Source: JADGNF01 sp964582085 | GTDB lineage: Archaea; Thermoproteota; Bathyarchaeia; Bathyarchaeales; Bathycorpusculaceae | Direction of reading: 5' to 3' | NCBI GenBank assembly: GCA_964582085.1 | Contig: CAZOPV010000007.1 | Coordinates: 1 to 64,000 of the forward strand | DNA: 64,000 nt | In this document: positions 25,307 through 32,953 of the stretch, in pieces | Numbering within the stretch: position 1 is the first letter of the stretch | Layout: every line of letters begins with the position of its first letter | Translations under genes and position numbers: made by a program | Notes under the pieces: model-generated | Databases searched by the model: none | What the model was told of the DNA's origin: nothing | What the model saw: only the letters and a program-made list of their open reading frames with translations

Positions 25307-25388
25307 ATCACTCCCTCTCTTCTACAACTATGTGGTAACTTAGTCTAAAAAACTTGTTTTACTCTAACAAAAACCTTCTTTGGGGTCA

Positions 25389-25682
25389 TCAACCGCCACC
25401 CACGGGCGGAACAATCGCCAAAACATCGCCGTCTGCCAAATGAGTTTCAAACCCCTCTAAGGCAGCAACGCTTTTGCCATTAACTAAAAACTGCAAAAAC
25501 CCTCTAACCTCCCCTGTAGCTGCAGTAAACACGTAATCACAAAAATCTCTACCATACCTCTGTGCAAGCTTTATTAGAACTAGCCTTACTGTTACCTTCT
25601 CCCCACTAGAAAACTGCAAAACTTCTTCCCGTTTGCCTGTAATTTCTCTTAGAACTGTAAAGAACCGCACCGAAATCTGCAT
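25389..25682 (-). CDS. MoaD/ThiS-like ubiquitin-fold sulfur carrier
   Basis: A 97-residue beta-grasp protein, 'ISVRFFTVLREITGKREEVLQF', with 'FLVNGKSVAALEGFETHLADGDVLAIVPPVGGG' ending in the diglycine tail needed for adenylation and thiocarboxylation. It could be the small subunit of molybdopterin synthase or a small archaeal modifier (SAMP). The E1-like enzyme at 23063-24103 is its likely activator. The upstream gap holds its promoter back-to-back with the thermosome gene. Confidence 0.9.
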   Translation of the reverse strand: MQISVRFFTVLREITGKREEVLQFSSGEKVTVRLVLIKLAQRYGRDFCDYVFTAATGEVRGFLQFLVNGKSVAALEGFETHLADGDVLAIVPPVGGG

Positions 25683-25775
25683 AAACTACGCTCCACAACA
25701 ATAAATAAAGACTGCCTAACATAAATCGTTCCTTTTATTATTCAAAAATTTACCATGGTCGCCATCAAAACTACA

Positions 25776-25792
25776 ACTTAAAGTTTATATTG
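25776..25792 (+). promoter_or_regulatory. TATA-box promoter of the thermosome gene
   Basis: ACTTAAAGTTTATATTG contains a TATA element (TTTATATT, about 25784-25791) with a purine-rich BRE-like stretch just upstream. It lies about 70 bp ahead of the ATG at 25856. Confidence 0.55.
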
Positions 25793-25855
25793 CTGTTTGG
25801 TTTTTGCATATCCCCGACAAGACAGTATTCTATCCCAAAAAACGAGGTTGATGAT

Positions 25856-27511
25856 ATGGCGTATTTAACAACAACAGGTTCAGGACAGCCTGTCCTTATC
25901 CTAAAAGAAGGTACATCAAGAAGCAGAGGTAAAGAAGCCCAAAGGAACAATATTATGGCCGCCCGAGTAATCGGCGAGGTTCTCAAAACTACCCTTGGTC
26001 CAAGAGGCATGGACAAAATGCTCATCGACAACCTCGGTGACATAACAATCACCAACGACGGCGCAGCCATACTCAACGAAATCGAAGTTGAGCACCCAGC
26101 GGCAAAAATGATGGTTGAGATCGCCAAAACCCAAGACGATATGGTGGGCGACGGAACCACTACTGCCGTAGTTCTTGCAAGCGAGCTTCTCAAAAAAGCT
26201 GAAGAACTTCTTGACCAAAACATTCACCCCATTATACTCGTGAGCGGCTACCGCAAAGCAGCCCAGAAAGCCATCGAAGTCGTCGGCAAAGTTTCATGTC
26301 CAGTTGAAATCAAAGATCATAAAACCCTCCTGAAAGTAGCTCTGACAACCATGAGCAGCAAAGCAGTAGGCACCGCCCGAGAACACCTAGCCGAAATAGC
26401 TATAGACGCAGTTACTCAAATCGCTGAAGACCGCGGAGACAAAAAACTCGCTGACATAGACAACATACAAATTATCAAGAAAACAGGCAAAAGCCTCCTG
26501 GAAACCCAGCTTGTACAAGGCATAATTGTCGACAAAGAAATCGTCAACCCAGGTATGCCACGCAAAAAGGAAAACGCTAAAATTGCCCTAGTCGACTGCC
26601 CACTTGAAATCGAAAAAACCGAAATCAGCGCAGAAATCCGCATCCGCGACCCGACACAGATGAAAGCTTTTCTTGACCAAGAAAACACAATGATGCAACA
26701 GATGGCACAGAAAATCAAGAAAGCAGGCGCAGACGTTGTCTTCTGCCAAAAAGGCATCGACGACATGGTGCAACACTTCCTCGCCAAAGAAGGCATCATC
26801 GCAGCAAGGCGCGTCAAAGAATCCGACATGGAAAAACTTTCCAAAGCCACAGGAGGCAGAATCGTCTCAGACCTCGAAGACCTCAAAGCAACAGATTTAG
26901 GCAAAGCCGGACTAGTTGAAGAACGCAAAATCGGCGACGACAAAATGATCTTCGTTGAAAAATGCAAAGACCCCCACAGCGTAGCTATCCTTATCCGCGC
27001 AGGTCTAGAACGACTTGTCGATGAAGCTGAACGCGCCATGACCGATGCGCTTTCAGTTGTCTCAGACGTCGTAGAAAACAACCGAATAGTACCAGGAGGC
27101 GGCGCAGTCGAAATTGAAGTTGCAAAAGAACTCCGCAAATATGCCACAAAAGTCGGTGGCAGAGAGCAACTTGCCATCGAAGCTTTCGCAGACGCAGTTG
27201 AAGTTATCCCAAGAACACTAGCGGAAAACGCTGGTCTTGACCCCATAGACATACTTGTGAACCTGCGTGCAGCACATGAAAAAGAAGACGGCAAAAACAG
27301 CGGCGTCAATGTATTCACGGGAAAAATCCAAAACAGCATCGACAGCGGCGTCATCGAACCCGCAGTAGTCAAAGAACAAGCCCTCAAATCCGCAGCTGAA
27401 TCCGCAGCCATGATCCTACGCATCGACGACGTCATAGCCAGCTCAAAGCCAAAAGGCGGCCCAGGCGGTCCAGGCGGCGGCGCACCAGGCGGTCCTGAAG
27501 GCGAAGACTAA
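25856..27511 (+). CDS. Thermosome subunit (group II chaperonin)
   Basis: A 551-residue CCT/TF55-type chaperonin folding proteins in an ATP-driven double ring. 'GPRGMDKMLIDNLGDITITNDGAAIL' and 'DDMVGDGTTTAVVLASELL' form the ATP site; 'NNRIVPGGGAVEIEVAKELRKYA' is in the equatorial domain. The tail is Gly/Pro-rich (GGPGGPGGGAPGGPEGED). ATG 25856 (MAYLTTTGSG) is chosen because it gives the family N-terminus and follows a ribosome site GAGGTTGAT; the open frame extends to 25790 inside the leader. A long antisense frame is a codon-bias shadow. Confidence 0.97.
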   Translation: MAYLTTTGSGQPVLILKEGTSRSRGKEAQRNNIMAARVIGEVLKTTLGPRGMDKMLIDNLGDITITNDGAAILNEIEVEHPAAKMMVEIAKTQDDMVGDGTTTAVVLASELLKKAEELLDQNIHPIILVSGYRKAAQKAIEVVGKVSCPVEIKDHKTLLKVALTTMSSKAVGTAREHLAEIAIDAVTQIAEDRGDKKLADIDNIQIIKKTGKSLLETQLVQGIIVDKEIVNPGMPRKKENAKIALVDCPLEIEKTEISAEIRIRDPTQMKAFLDQENTMMQQMAQKIKKAGADVVFCQKGIDDMVQHFLAKEGIIAARRVKESDMEKLSKATGGRIVSDLEDLKATDLGKAGLVEERKIGDDKMIFVEKCKDPHSVAILIRAGLERLVDEAERAMTDALSVVSDVVENNRIVPGGGAVEIEVAKELRKYATKVGGREQLAIEAFADAVEVIPRTLAENAGLDPIDILVNLRAAHEKEDGKNSGVNVFTGKIQNSIDSGVIEPAVVKEQALKSAAESAAMILRIDDVIASSKPKGGPGGPGGGAPGGPEGED

Positions 27512-27560
27512 AAGACCCCTTTCTTTTTAACCTCCTACTCTTTCTTTATTTGCTTCTCCC
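27512..27560 (+). terminator. Pyrimidine-rich terminator after the thermosome gene
   Basis: Successive T-runs (CCCCTTTCTTTTTAACC, CTTTCTTTATTTGCTTC) follow the stop immediately and fit archaeal intrinsic termination. Confidence 0.5.
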
Positions 27561-27740
27561 AAAAGCTTGTTGACAAGTTAGAAGCTGAAGCACTTTAGCA
27601 GTTATAATACTTCAATATAATGGCTACCACACTTTTTTGTATGCCTTATTTTCTGCAGTAGAAAATTCTGAAGCAATCTTACCCCACATAGTTACTAATA
27701 TAAATTTTTTTAGCTATAGTAATAATGGGAAGGCGAGCAC

Positions 27741-28856
27741 ATGCAGATTGCCGTGCGTGAGATGCAACCCAGAGAACAAAGGGATGTTGAGAAACTCTTT
27801 GCCCAAAACCTCGGTTTTATTGACAGTTTAGTCTTTAAGCTTTCTTTCAAAGAGGCACAGAAAAACGCTAGGAAGCAACTTGGAGGAACATTGGTTGCAG
27901 AGCTTGACGGCAAAATAGCTGGTGCGGTATCAATGCGTGTAGCGACAATTAAAGGTAAGCGGACTGGTTTCGTTGATGCTTTAGTTGCAGATAAACTGCT
28001 CAGAGGTAGAGGTGTCGGTAAATCACTTGTGGATGGCGCTGTCTCATGGCTGGAGCAACATAACTGTGAAGTTATCTACGCCACTGCTGACCGGTACAAT
28101 TCGCCTTCATGGAACATTTTTGTTCACCGGGGATTCCATGTTTATGAAGTTCCGCAACAGATTAGAAATTACGGGCTGAGTTTTCTGCGACTATGGCTTG
28201 TGGAATTCTACTTTGTAAATTTCGGAGCCTTCTTTCTTAAACGCAACAAAGAACAGCAAATAGCTGAGACAAGTGCCCTGTGGCACTGGCTTGGCGCTTT
28301 GTTTGGCATGTCTGTGATCTGGTGGATTCAAGTGTTGCGAAGCCAAGGGCCTCTGATGCTTCTTCCCTTAGTTTTTTGTGTGACTGCGCTTAGCCTCTTG
28401 GTGCATGAACTATCACAGAAGTTGGTTGCTCGCAAGCTCGGTTTACGGACCACCTTTAAAGCGTGGGGGTCAGGGATACTTTTCAGTTGGCTTCTGGCGT
28501 TGGTAAGCTTATTCTTCCCAGCGTACGGCTCCACATACGTGAAACAACTCGATTGGCGCTATGACCCAACAAAAGACAAGACTGGGCTGATCTTCGCTTT
28601 AGGCCCGCTGGTTAGCCTTACTCTGGCTTTCACGTTTTGGGTCCTATCTGCTTCAACGAACAACACTTTGGCATTGGCATCAGCAAGAATAGGATACAAC
28701 ATTAACATTATGATAGTGATCTTTAACCTTTTGCCAATAAAAGCTGCAGGAGGCTTTGTATGGGACGGAAAGAAGATCTTCGAATGGAACAAGGCAAGCT
28801 GGACCGCGCTTGTCATTGCGGCAATTGCTCTGATAACGCTAAGCATAATCGCTTAA
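27741..28856 (+). CDS. GNAT acetyltransferase fused to degenerate M50-like membrane domain
   Basis: Residues 1-~145 are a GNAT domain ('VDALVADKLLRGRGVGKSLVDGAV', acetyl-CoA loop RGRGVG). The rest has five or so membrane helices resembling a site-2-protease-type M50 domain: 'LLVHELSQKLVARKLGLR' in place of HExxH, and 'NLLPIKAAGGFVWDGKKIF' resembling the N/LPxxxxDG motif. The second zinc histidine is Gln (HELSQ), so proteolysis is doubtful. Role unknown; perhaps membrane-linked acetylation or a pseudoprotease. Confidence 0.8.
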   Translation: MQIAVREMQPREQRDVEKLFAQNLGFIDSLVFKLSFKEAQKNARKQLGGTLVAELDGKIAGAVSMRVATIKGKRTGFVDALVADKLLRGRGVGKSLVDGAVSWLEQHNCEVIYATADRYNSPSWNIFVHRGFHVYEVPQQIRNYGLSFLRLWLVEFYFVNFGAFFLKRNKEQQIAETSALWHWLGALFGMSVIWWIQVLRSQGPLMLLPLVFCVTALSLLVHELSQKLVARKLGLRTTFKAWGSGILFSWLLALVSLFFPAYGSTYVKQLDWRYDPTKDKTGLIFALGPLVSLTLAFTFWVLSASTNNTLALASARIGYNINIMIVIFNLLPIKAAGGFVWDGKKIFEWNKASWTALVIAAIALITLSIIA

Positions 28857-28920
28857 CTTTAATCCCTCTTCCAGCTCCGAAGGAAACGGGGCCAGAAAGT
28901 TTAGCTAAAAACTCTAGCAA

Positions 28921-29342
28921 TTGCTGTTATGAGCGGCGGAAGTTGCTTGAATCTTAAGAATCTTGCTTATTTATTGACCTACTATTACAGCGGCAAAGAA
29001 ACTGGCGATGTTCACTGCAGGAATACTCCCCTGTTAAGATTGTCTACGAGTAGAAGACTGTTGGAATAAACGCTATAAGGATTAAAAACCCCCTAAAGCT
29101 CTGGCTACTAAGAAATTGTTGATTTTCGATTTTAAGTAAGACACTGTTATCAGCGTCCAAAGCCAGGTTGGCAAATAGGCGCGTTTTAGATGCTTCCAAA
29201 CAGATTCGTTGACCGTGGAGAAAAAGCATACTGGTGAGTTGCTTTCTGATAAAAAGTAAGTAAAGTGAAGAGTTCTTCCCACCAAAATTATAAATATTGT
29301 TCCAATAATTTCAGTTTTGAGAATTTTGTTTTTGTTGACCAC
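28921..29342 (-). pseudogene. Decayed DUF6512-family membrane protein gene
   Basis: Minus-strand frames give DUF6512-like pieces in order but in different frames. 'EIIGTIFIILVGRTLHFTYFL' and 'FFSTVNESVWKHLKRAYLPTWLWTLI' then 'NNFLVARALGG' run from 29342 to 29082; 'GFLILIAFIPTVFYS' is in a second frame (29044 onward); 'VNIASFFAAVIVGQ', stop, 'ISKIL' is in a third (about 29014-28950). The NESVW.HLK motif is the family hallmark as I remember it. At least two frameshifts and a stop make it a pseudogene. Confidence 0.62.
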
Positions 29343-29368
29343 AAAATTACCAGTGTATTACGCTTTAA

Positions 29369-30079
29369 TTACTTACGTTTTAACATAGTAAGGAAGATGA
29401 AAACCACCGATATTGCGACGATAGCAGTGCAGATTTGCGTTAGCGTGGCTATCATCGCATTTCCGCTTTGCTTTACGCTTATGCCTGTCAAAGCCCATAT
29501 GATCACTAACCCATATGCAACATCTTTTCTTGTAAATATGACAAGAAGCGCTGTTAGCAGCGCTATTATTAGTACGAGCACAGCCCATGTTTCCGCAGCT
29601 ATCCCAAACCCATCCCAGTTTACTGACACGGCAGCCACCGCTACGTTGGCGATTGAGGCTATTGTTATCCAACCTAGGTAGACGCTGAACGGTAAATGAA
29701 CTGCCAATTTTTCACTCAACGCGGTTTTGGATTTGCCTATTTTTAGACGCATATACAACATGATCAAACTTGCTAAAAGTAGAAACATCAGCACAATTGA
29801 GAAGCCTAGTTGTTCAAACTGCCACAGGAAAAGCCAACCTACATTTAGGCTGCTACTTGCAACGAAAAGCCAACTGACTTTCTTCTGAAAGTCTTTTCCT
29901 TGCTGGCTAGGCAACGCTTGAAAGACTACAAAGATTCCCAGCAAGAGGTAAATTACGCCCCAGATTGAAAATACGTATCCAGCCGGTGTTATCAGAGTTG
30001 GGTTAGCATCTGAGATCTGAGCTGTATTTTTGCCGCCAATAAAATTGGTGCCACCTGCTAAACCATTAACTGCGACCAC
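29369..30079 (-). CDS. TspO/MBR-related tryptophan-rich membrane protein
   Basis: At least 236 residues, hydrophobic throughout. 'ANPTLITPAGYVFSIWGVIYLLLGIFVVFQ', 'SSSLNVGWLFLWQF' and 'LPFSVYLGWITIASIANVAV' match the long TspO-like family of unknown ligand. GTG 30079 is the first ordinary start in frame, but family-like sequence continues upstream ('KLLRLTNILAFAAV'). A very good ribosome site, GGAGGGGG, lies just before a GTA codon at 30130-30128. The true N-terminus may therefore be about 17 residues longer. Confidence 0.8.
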   Translation of the reverse strand: MVAVNGLAGGTNFIGGKNTAQISDANPTLITPAGYVFSIWGVIYLLLGIFVVFQALPSQQGKDFQKKVSWLFVASSSLNVGWLFLWQFEQLGFSIVLMFLLLASLIMLYMRLKIGKSKTALSEKLAVHLPFSVYLGWITIASIANVAVAAVSVNWDGFGIAAETWAVLVLIIALLTALLVIFTRKDVAYGLVIIWALTGISVKQSGNAMIATLTQICTAIVAISVVFIFLTMLKRK

Positions 30080-30239
30080 TGCAGCAAACGCAAGGATGTT
30101 TGTCAGCCTCAGAAGTTTAGAAAAGTTTACTGTTGCCCCCTCCTGCAGTTTATTCTACGTTTTCAAATATATAAAATATGTATTGTAGTCTTTCCAAAAA
30201 GCGAAACAACGGTTTACTTGATAAATTTTAGAACTAGTC

Positions 30240-30452
30240 TTACCGCTTCTTTTCTAGTTCACATTTCACTTCATGATCAAGCAAAATGAGGGCACAAACC
30301 GTTAAGATACTTCCTAAAATCAGCATTAGCCACAGGTTGGATTTGCCAAGGTATTCGTCAAGTAAAGTCCAAGCGCTTCTGAAAACCAGTATTGAAGCAA
30401 ATAAAAGCGTCAATTCCCCAATGATCAGCCTGACCCAACGCATAACAAACAA
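30240..30452 (-). CDS. Small two-helix membrane protein
   Basis: A 70-residue frame with two hydrophobic segments ('LIIGELTLLFASILVF' and 'LWLMLILGSILTVCALILL') and a charged tail (HEVKCELEKKR). I do not recognise the family and no clear ribosome site is visible. ATG 30443 is an alternative start. Composition and topology favour a real gene, but weakly. Confidence 0.5.
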   Translation of the reverse strand: MFVMRWVRLIIGELTLLFASILVFRSAWTLLDEYLGKSNLWLMLILGSILTVCALILLDHEVKCELEKKR

Positions 30453-30514
30453 TAGAGTAAATTTCCCTTAAAAACTTGTTTCGATTAAGCATTTAATTCC
30501 CTTTAACCTTTGAT

Positions 30515-31129
30515 TCAAGCATGCGGCGTTAAAGCAGAATCTACGTATTCAAGTGAATTTCGGATAGCCAATTCCACATCTTCTGCCGGTTTTCCGCCGT
30601 CTACAATGAGCCATTTACCAATCAGTGCCAATTCTAGCCCTCTTCTTCTAATTTTTTGAAGCTCCTCTGGCTTTTCAAACATTTCAAACCCTTGAGCAGC
30701 TCTCTTCATGACCCTCCCGTAAGCCACTTCAGGTTTCACATCTATGAAAAAAAGTATGTCAGGTTTCGGTACAACAGCGGAAAAGAAATGATAAGCCACT
30801 TTGTATAGGAACGAAGGCAAATACGCCGTTCCCAACAAGTAACGTACAAAAATCACGTAATCACATTTACGCCAACTGTACTGCGCAACCGAACGCAGCA
30901 CATCAAACATGTAAAACAAAGCAGATGCAAAGTGAGCGCTCCTTCCGTGACATCGAAGAAACTGCTGAGCCCGAGTGCCAAAAAAATTGTCCATGGAAGG
31001 GTGAACTCGGAGACAAAACGTTTTGCCTTGGCTCTGCAAGAAACTGGTTAAACGGAGAGCCTGAGTTGTTTTTCCAGAAGCATCCAACCCGTCTATAACT
31101 ATAAACAGAATTTCATATTCCTCCACTGA
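30515..31129 (-). CDS. Thymidylate-kinase-like P-loop kinase
   Basis: About 204 residues: P-loop 'DGLDASGKTTQALRLTSFLQSQGK' and 'DILFFIDVKPEVAYGRVMKRA' as in dTMP kinases. The usual DR[YH] motif reads 'VRYLLGTAYLPS', so the Asp is missing and the substrate may not be dTMP. GTG 31129 is the start I prefer; it overlaps the end of the polyprenol-kinase gene by 17 bp. An extended frame to 31153 adds a Cys-containing stretch that is probably not translated. Confidence 0.82.
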   Translation of the reverse strand, partial: SVEEYEILFIVIDGLDASGKTTQALRLTSFLQSQGKTFCLRVHPSMDNFFGTRAQQFLRCHGRSAHFASALFYMFDVLRSVAQYSWRKCDYVIFVRYLLGTAYLPSFLYKVAYHFFSAVVPKPDILFFIDVKPEVAYGRVMKRAAQGFEMFEKPEELQKIRRRGLELALIGKWLIVDGGKPAEDVELAIRNSLEYVDSALTPHA

Positions 31130-31835
31130 ACAGGAGAAAAACTGAAACCCCAAATAGCGGAACCGTTATGTTGTCAAATCCCAAAGGCGAAAGTGCTTCT
31201 GCTATTGTAGCTACTATGGCAACTGCTAACGCTGAAGCACTGAGAGTAACCAGCGGTAACAAATAGAGAGTTGAAAAGAATAAGATGCTAGCTTCAACAC
31301 TTAGAAAACTAACAAGAAACATGGCAGCAGACCCCTCAAGACTCTTCTTTGTAAAAACGTGATAATGCCTTCTACCGTATTTTTCACCTATTATTGCAGC
31401 TGATGCGTCACCGTAAGCCATCGGCAACACACCTGCCGCAATTACATAGGGTTTAGATGAGAAAAAAAGCGCTAAAACAGTATATGACACAGCATAATAA
31501 ACAAGTCCCAAGTAATGTCCTTTTTCAGTTATACCTGTTAGACCTTTAAGTCGCTCTCCTAAAGCGCGGCTGGGCACGTAGGGTGTAGCGAGTAAAGTTA
31601 CTATTATGAAGGGCGCTGCAACAAAGAAGGGCAAGTTTAGTGGGAACGAATTCAGCGTAAAGAAGGGTATTACAAAGGGCAAGTTGCCGATCATTATATG
31701 CAAGAACTTTCTTGAGTTCTTGCTGGAAAACCTAAAAAGCTTAACTATTTTGCTTGAAATAGCTATTACCGCTATGACATAACCATAGCACAAAGCAAGC
31801 AGAATTATGTCCACAGCGAGTTTACTGTCAAGCAT
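31113..31835 (-). CDS. Dolichol/phytol-kinase-like membrane kinase
   Basis: A 240-residue membrane protein of the SEC59/VTE5-like CTP-dependent polyprenol kinase family. 'RKFLHIMIGNLPFVIPFF' near the N-terminus, 'LPMAYGDASAAIIGEKYGRR', 'FTKKSLEGSAAMFLVSF', and 'EALSPLGFDNITVPL' near the end are the conserved blocks. It likely phosphorylates an isoprenoid alcohol for lipid or glycan carrier synthesis. Overlaps the downstream kinase gene, so they are co-transcribed. Confidence 0.87.
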   Translation of the reverse strand: MLDSKLAVDIILLALCYGYVIAVIAISSKIVKLFRFSSKNSRKFLHIMIGNLPFVIPFFTLNSFPLNLPFFVAAPFIIVTLLATPYVPSRALGERLKGLTGITEKGHYLGLVYYAVSYTVLALFFSSKPYVIAAGVLPMAYGDASAAIIGEKYGRRHYHVFTKKSLEGSAAMFLVSFLSVEASILFFSTLYLLPLVTLSASALAVAIVATIAEALSPLGFDNITVPLFGVSVFLLFSGGI

Positions 31836-32181
31836 TTTGTACCACTGAGTATTCCTTGATGCGTTTCTAAATGCCTATCTTTTGAAGGTTTTTCAATAAC
31901 GCTTCTCATCCTATGAGTACTCGATTTTTTACCTTAATAACTTTGACTGCACTATGTATTTAAAGAATGACACGTCAGATCTGAAGCTAATTGAAACCTT
32001 CCTCAAAAAAGACTAAAACAGGCTGACACAATTCTAAAAATCTAAATTGAGAAACAGAATAACAGGAAAAAATGGGCGAAGAAACCATGCCAAAAAGTTG
32101 GCTTTGAATGTGTGTGCTGCAGCAATAAACGACGAAGCGGCTATATACCGCAAATGCATTTGAGAAATAGTCTAGCCAAAA
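31836..32181. other. Gene-free interval with tRNA-Glu promoter
   Basis: No coding frame is convincing in these 346 bp. CTATATACC at about 32141-32149, flanked by GCGG and CCGC, is a likely TATA element for the tRNA-Glu gene starting at 32182. Confidence 0.5.
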
Positions 32182-32256
32182 GCTCCGGTAGTATAGTCCG
32201 GTCAAGTATAGTGGCCTCTCGAGTCACGGACCCGGGTTCGAATCCCGGCCGGAGCA
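32182..32256 (+). tRNA. tRNA-Glu (anticodon CTC)
   Basis: A 75-nt cloverleaf. Acceptor GCTCCGG pairs with CCGGAGC, discriminator A. Anticodon stem GTGGC/GTCAC holds loop CTCTCGA with anticodon CTC (reads GAG). T-arm is CCGGG-TTCGAAT-CCCGG. CCA is not encoded. The D-arm is somewhat long but acceptable. Confidence 0.95.
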
Positions 32257-32287
32257 CTATCCCCTTGTACGAAATGAAAAATTGTGA

Positions 32288-32734
32288 TCAGTAGATCCAG
32301 TTTTCATCTGCTCGTTTATAAGTCGTGATTTCTTTTGGCTGGAAGAATAGGTCAATTTCGTTTTTGGCGTTTTCCACCGAGTCAGATGCGTGAATAACGT
32401 TTTTAGTTGTGATCATAGCTAAGTCACCTCTGATTGTGCCCGGCTCTGCTTCTTTTGGGTTTGTGTTGCCAACTATTTTACGCATAATTTTAACTACGTC
32501 TTCTCCTTCTACCACTAGAGCCACCACAGGTGCTGAAGTGACATACTCGATTAAGCTTCTGTAGAAGGATTTTCCATTATGAATAGTATAAAGTTTTGTT
32601 GCTGTTTCCGTAGTAAGCTGAACCATTTTCATGGCGACTATTTTGAGCCCCCTGTTTTCCAGTCTCGTTAATATGTTGCCTATGATTCCACGAGTTACAG
32701 CGGAAGGTTTTAGCATAACAAACGTTTTTTCCAT
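32288..32734 (-). CDS. ndk: Nucleoside diphosphate kinase
   Basis: A 148-residue NDK exchanging gamma-phosphates among NTPs. 'EKTFVMLKPSAVTRGIIGNILTRLENRGLKIVAMKMVQL' is the N-terminus, 'GNTNPKEAEPGTIRGDLAM' binds nucleotide, and the phosphohistidine is in 'VIHASDSVENAKNEI'. Complete and normal in length. Convergent with the tRNA-Glu gene. Often near r-protein genes in archaea, but here it is alone. Confidence 0.97.
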   Translation of the reverse strand: MEKTFVMLKPSAVTRGIIGNILTRLENRGLKIVAMKMVQLTTETATKLYTIHNGKSFYRSLIEYVTSAPVVALVVEGEDVVKIMRKIVGNTNPKEAEPGTIRGDLAMITTKNVIHASDSVENAKNEIDLFFQPKEITTYKRADENWIY

Positions 32735-32953
32735 GTTTCTTATTGCTTCCTTTTTGTTTGATCTACAGATGATATTTTATTGCTGGTTTTTAACGCTTTT
32801 TTACGTTTACGTGACCAGAAACTGTTTAAGAACGATGAACCACGTATGGTCTATAGGCTTTAACAGTTATTCAAGACGCAGAAAGGAGGCTGAAGCACGG
32901 CAAACAGCAACCGGGGGTCTACAGGTGGAACTGACGCGAGAAACCCACAGCTT

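Noticed and set aside
26416..27435. Long (339 codon) antisense frame inside the thermosome gene
   Set aside because: Ser/Ala/Ile-rich translation typical of the antisense of a codon-biased gene; the thermosome frame is certain.
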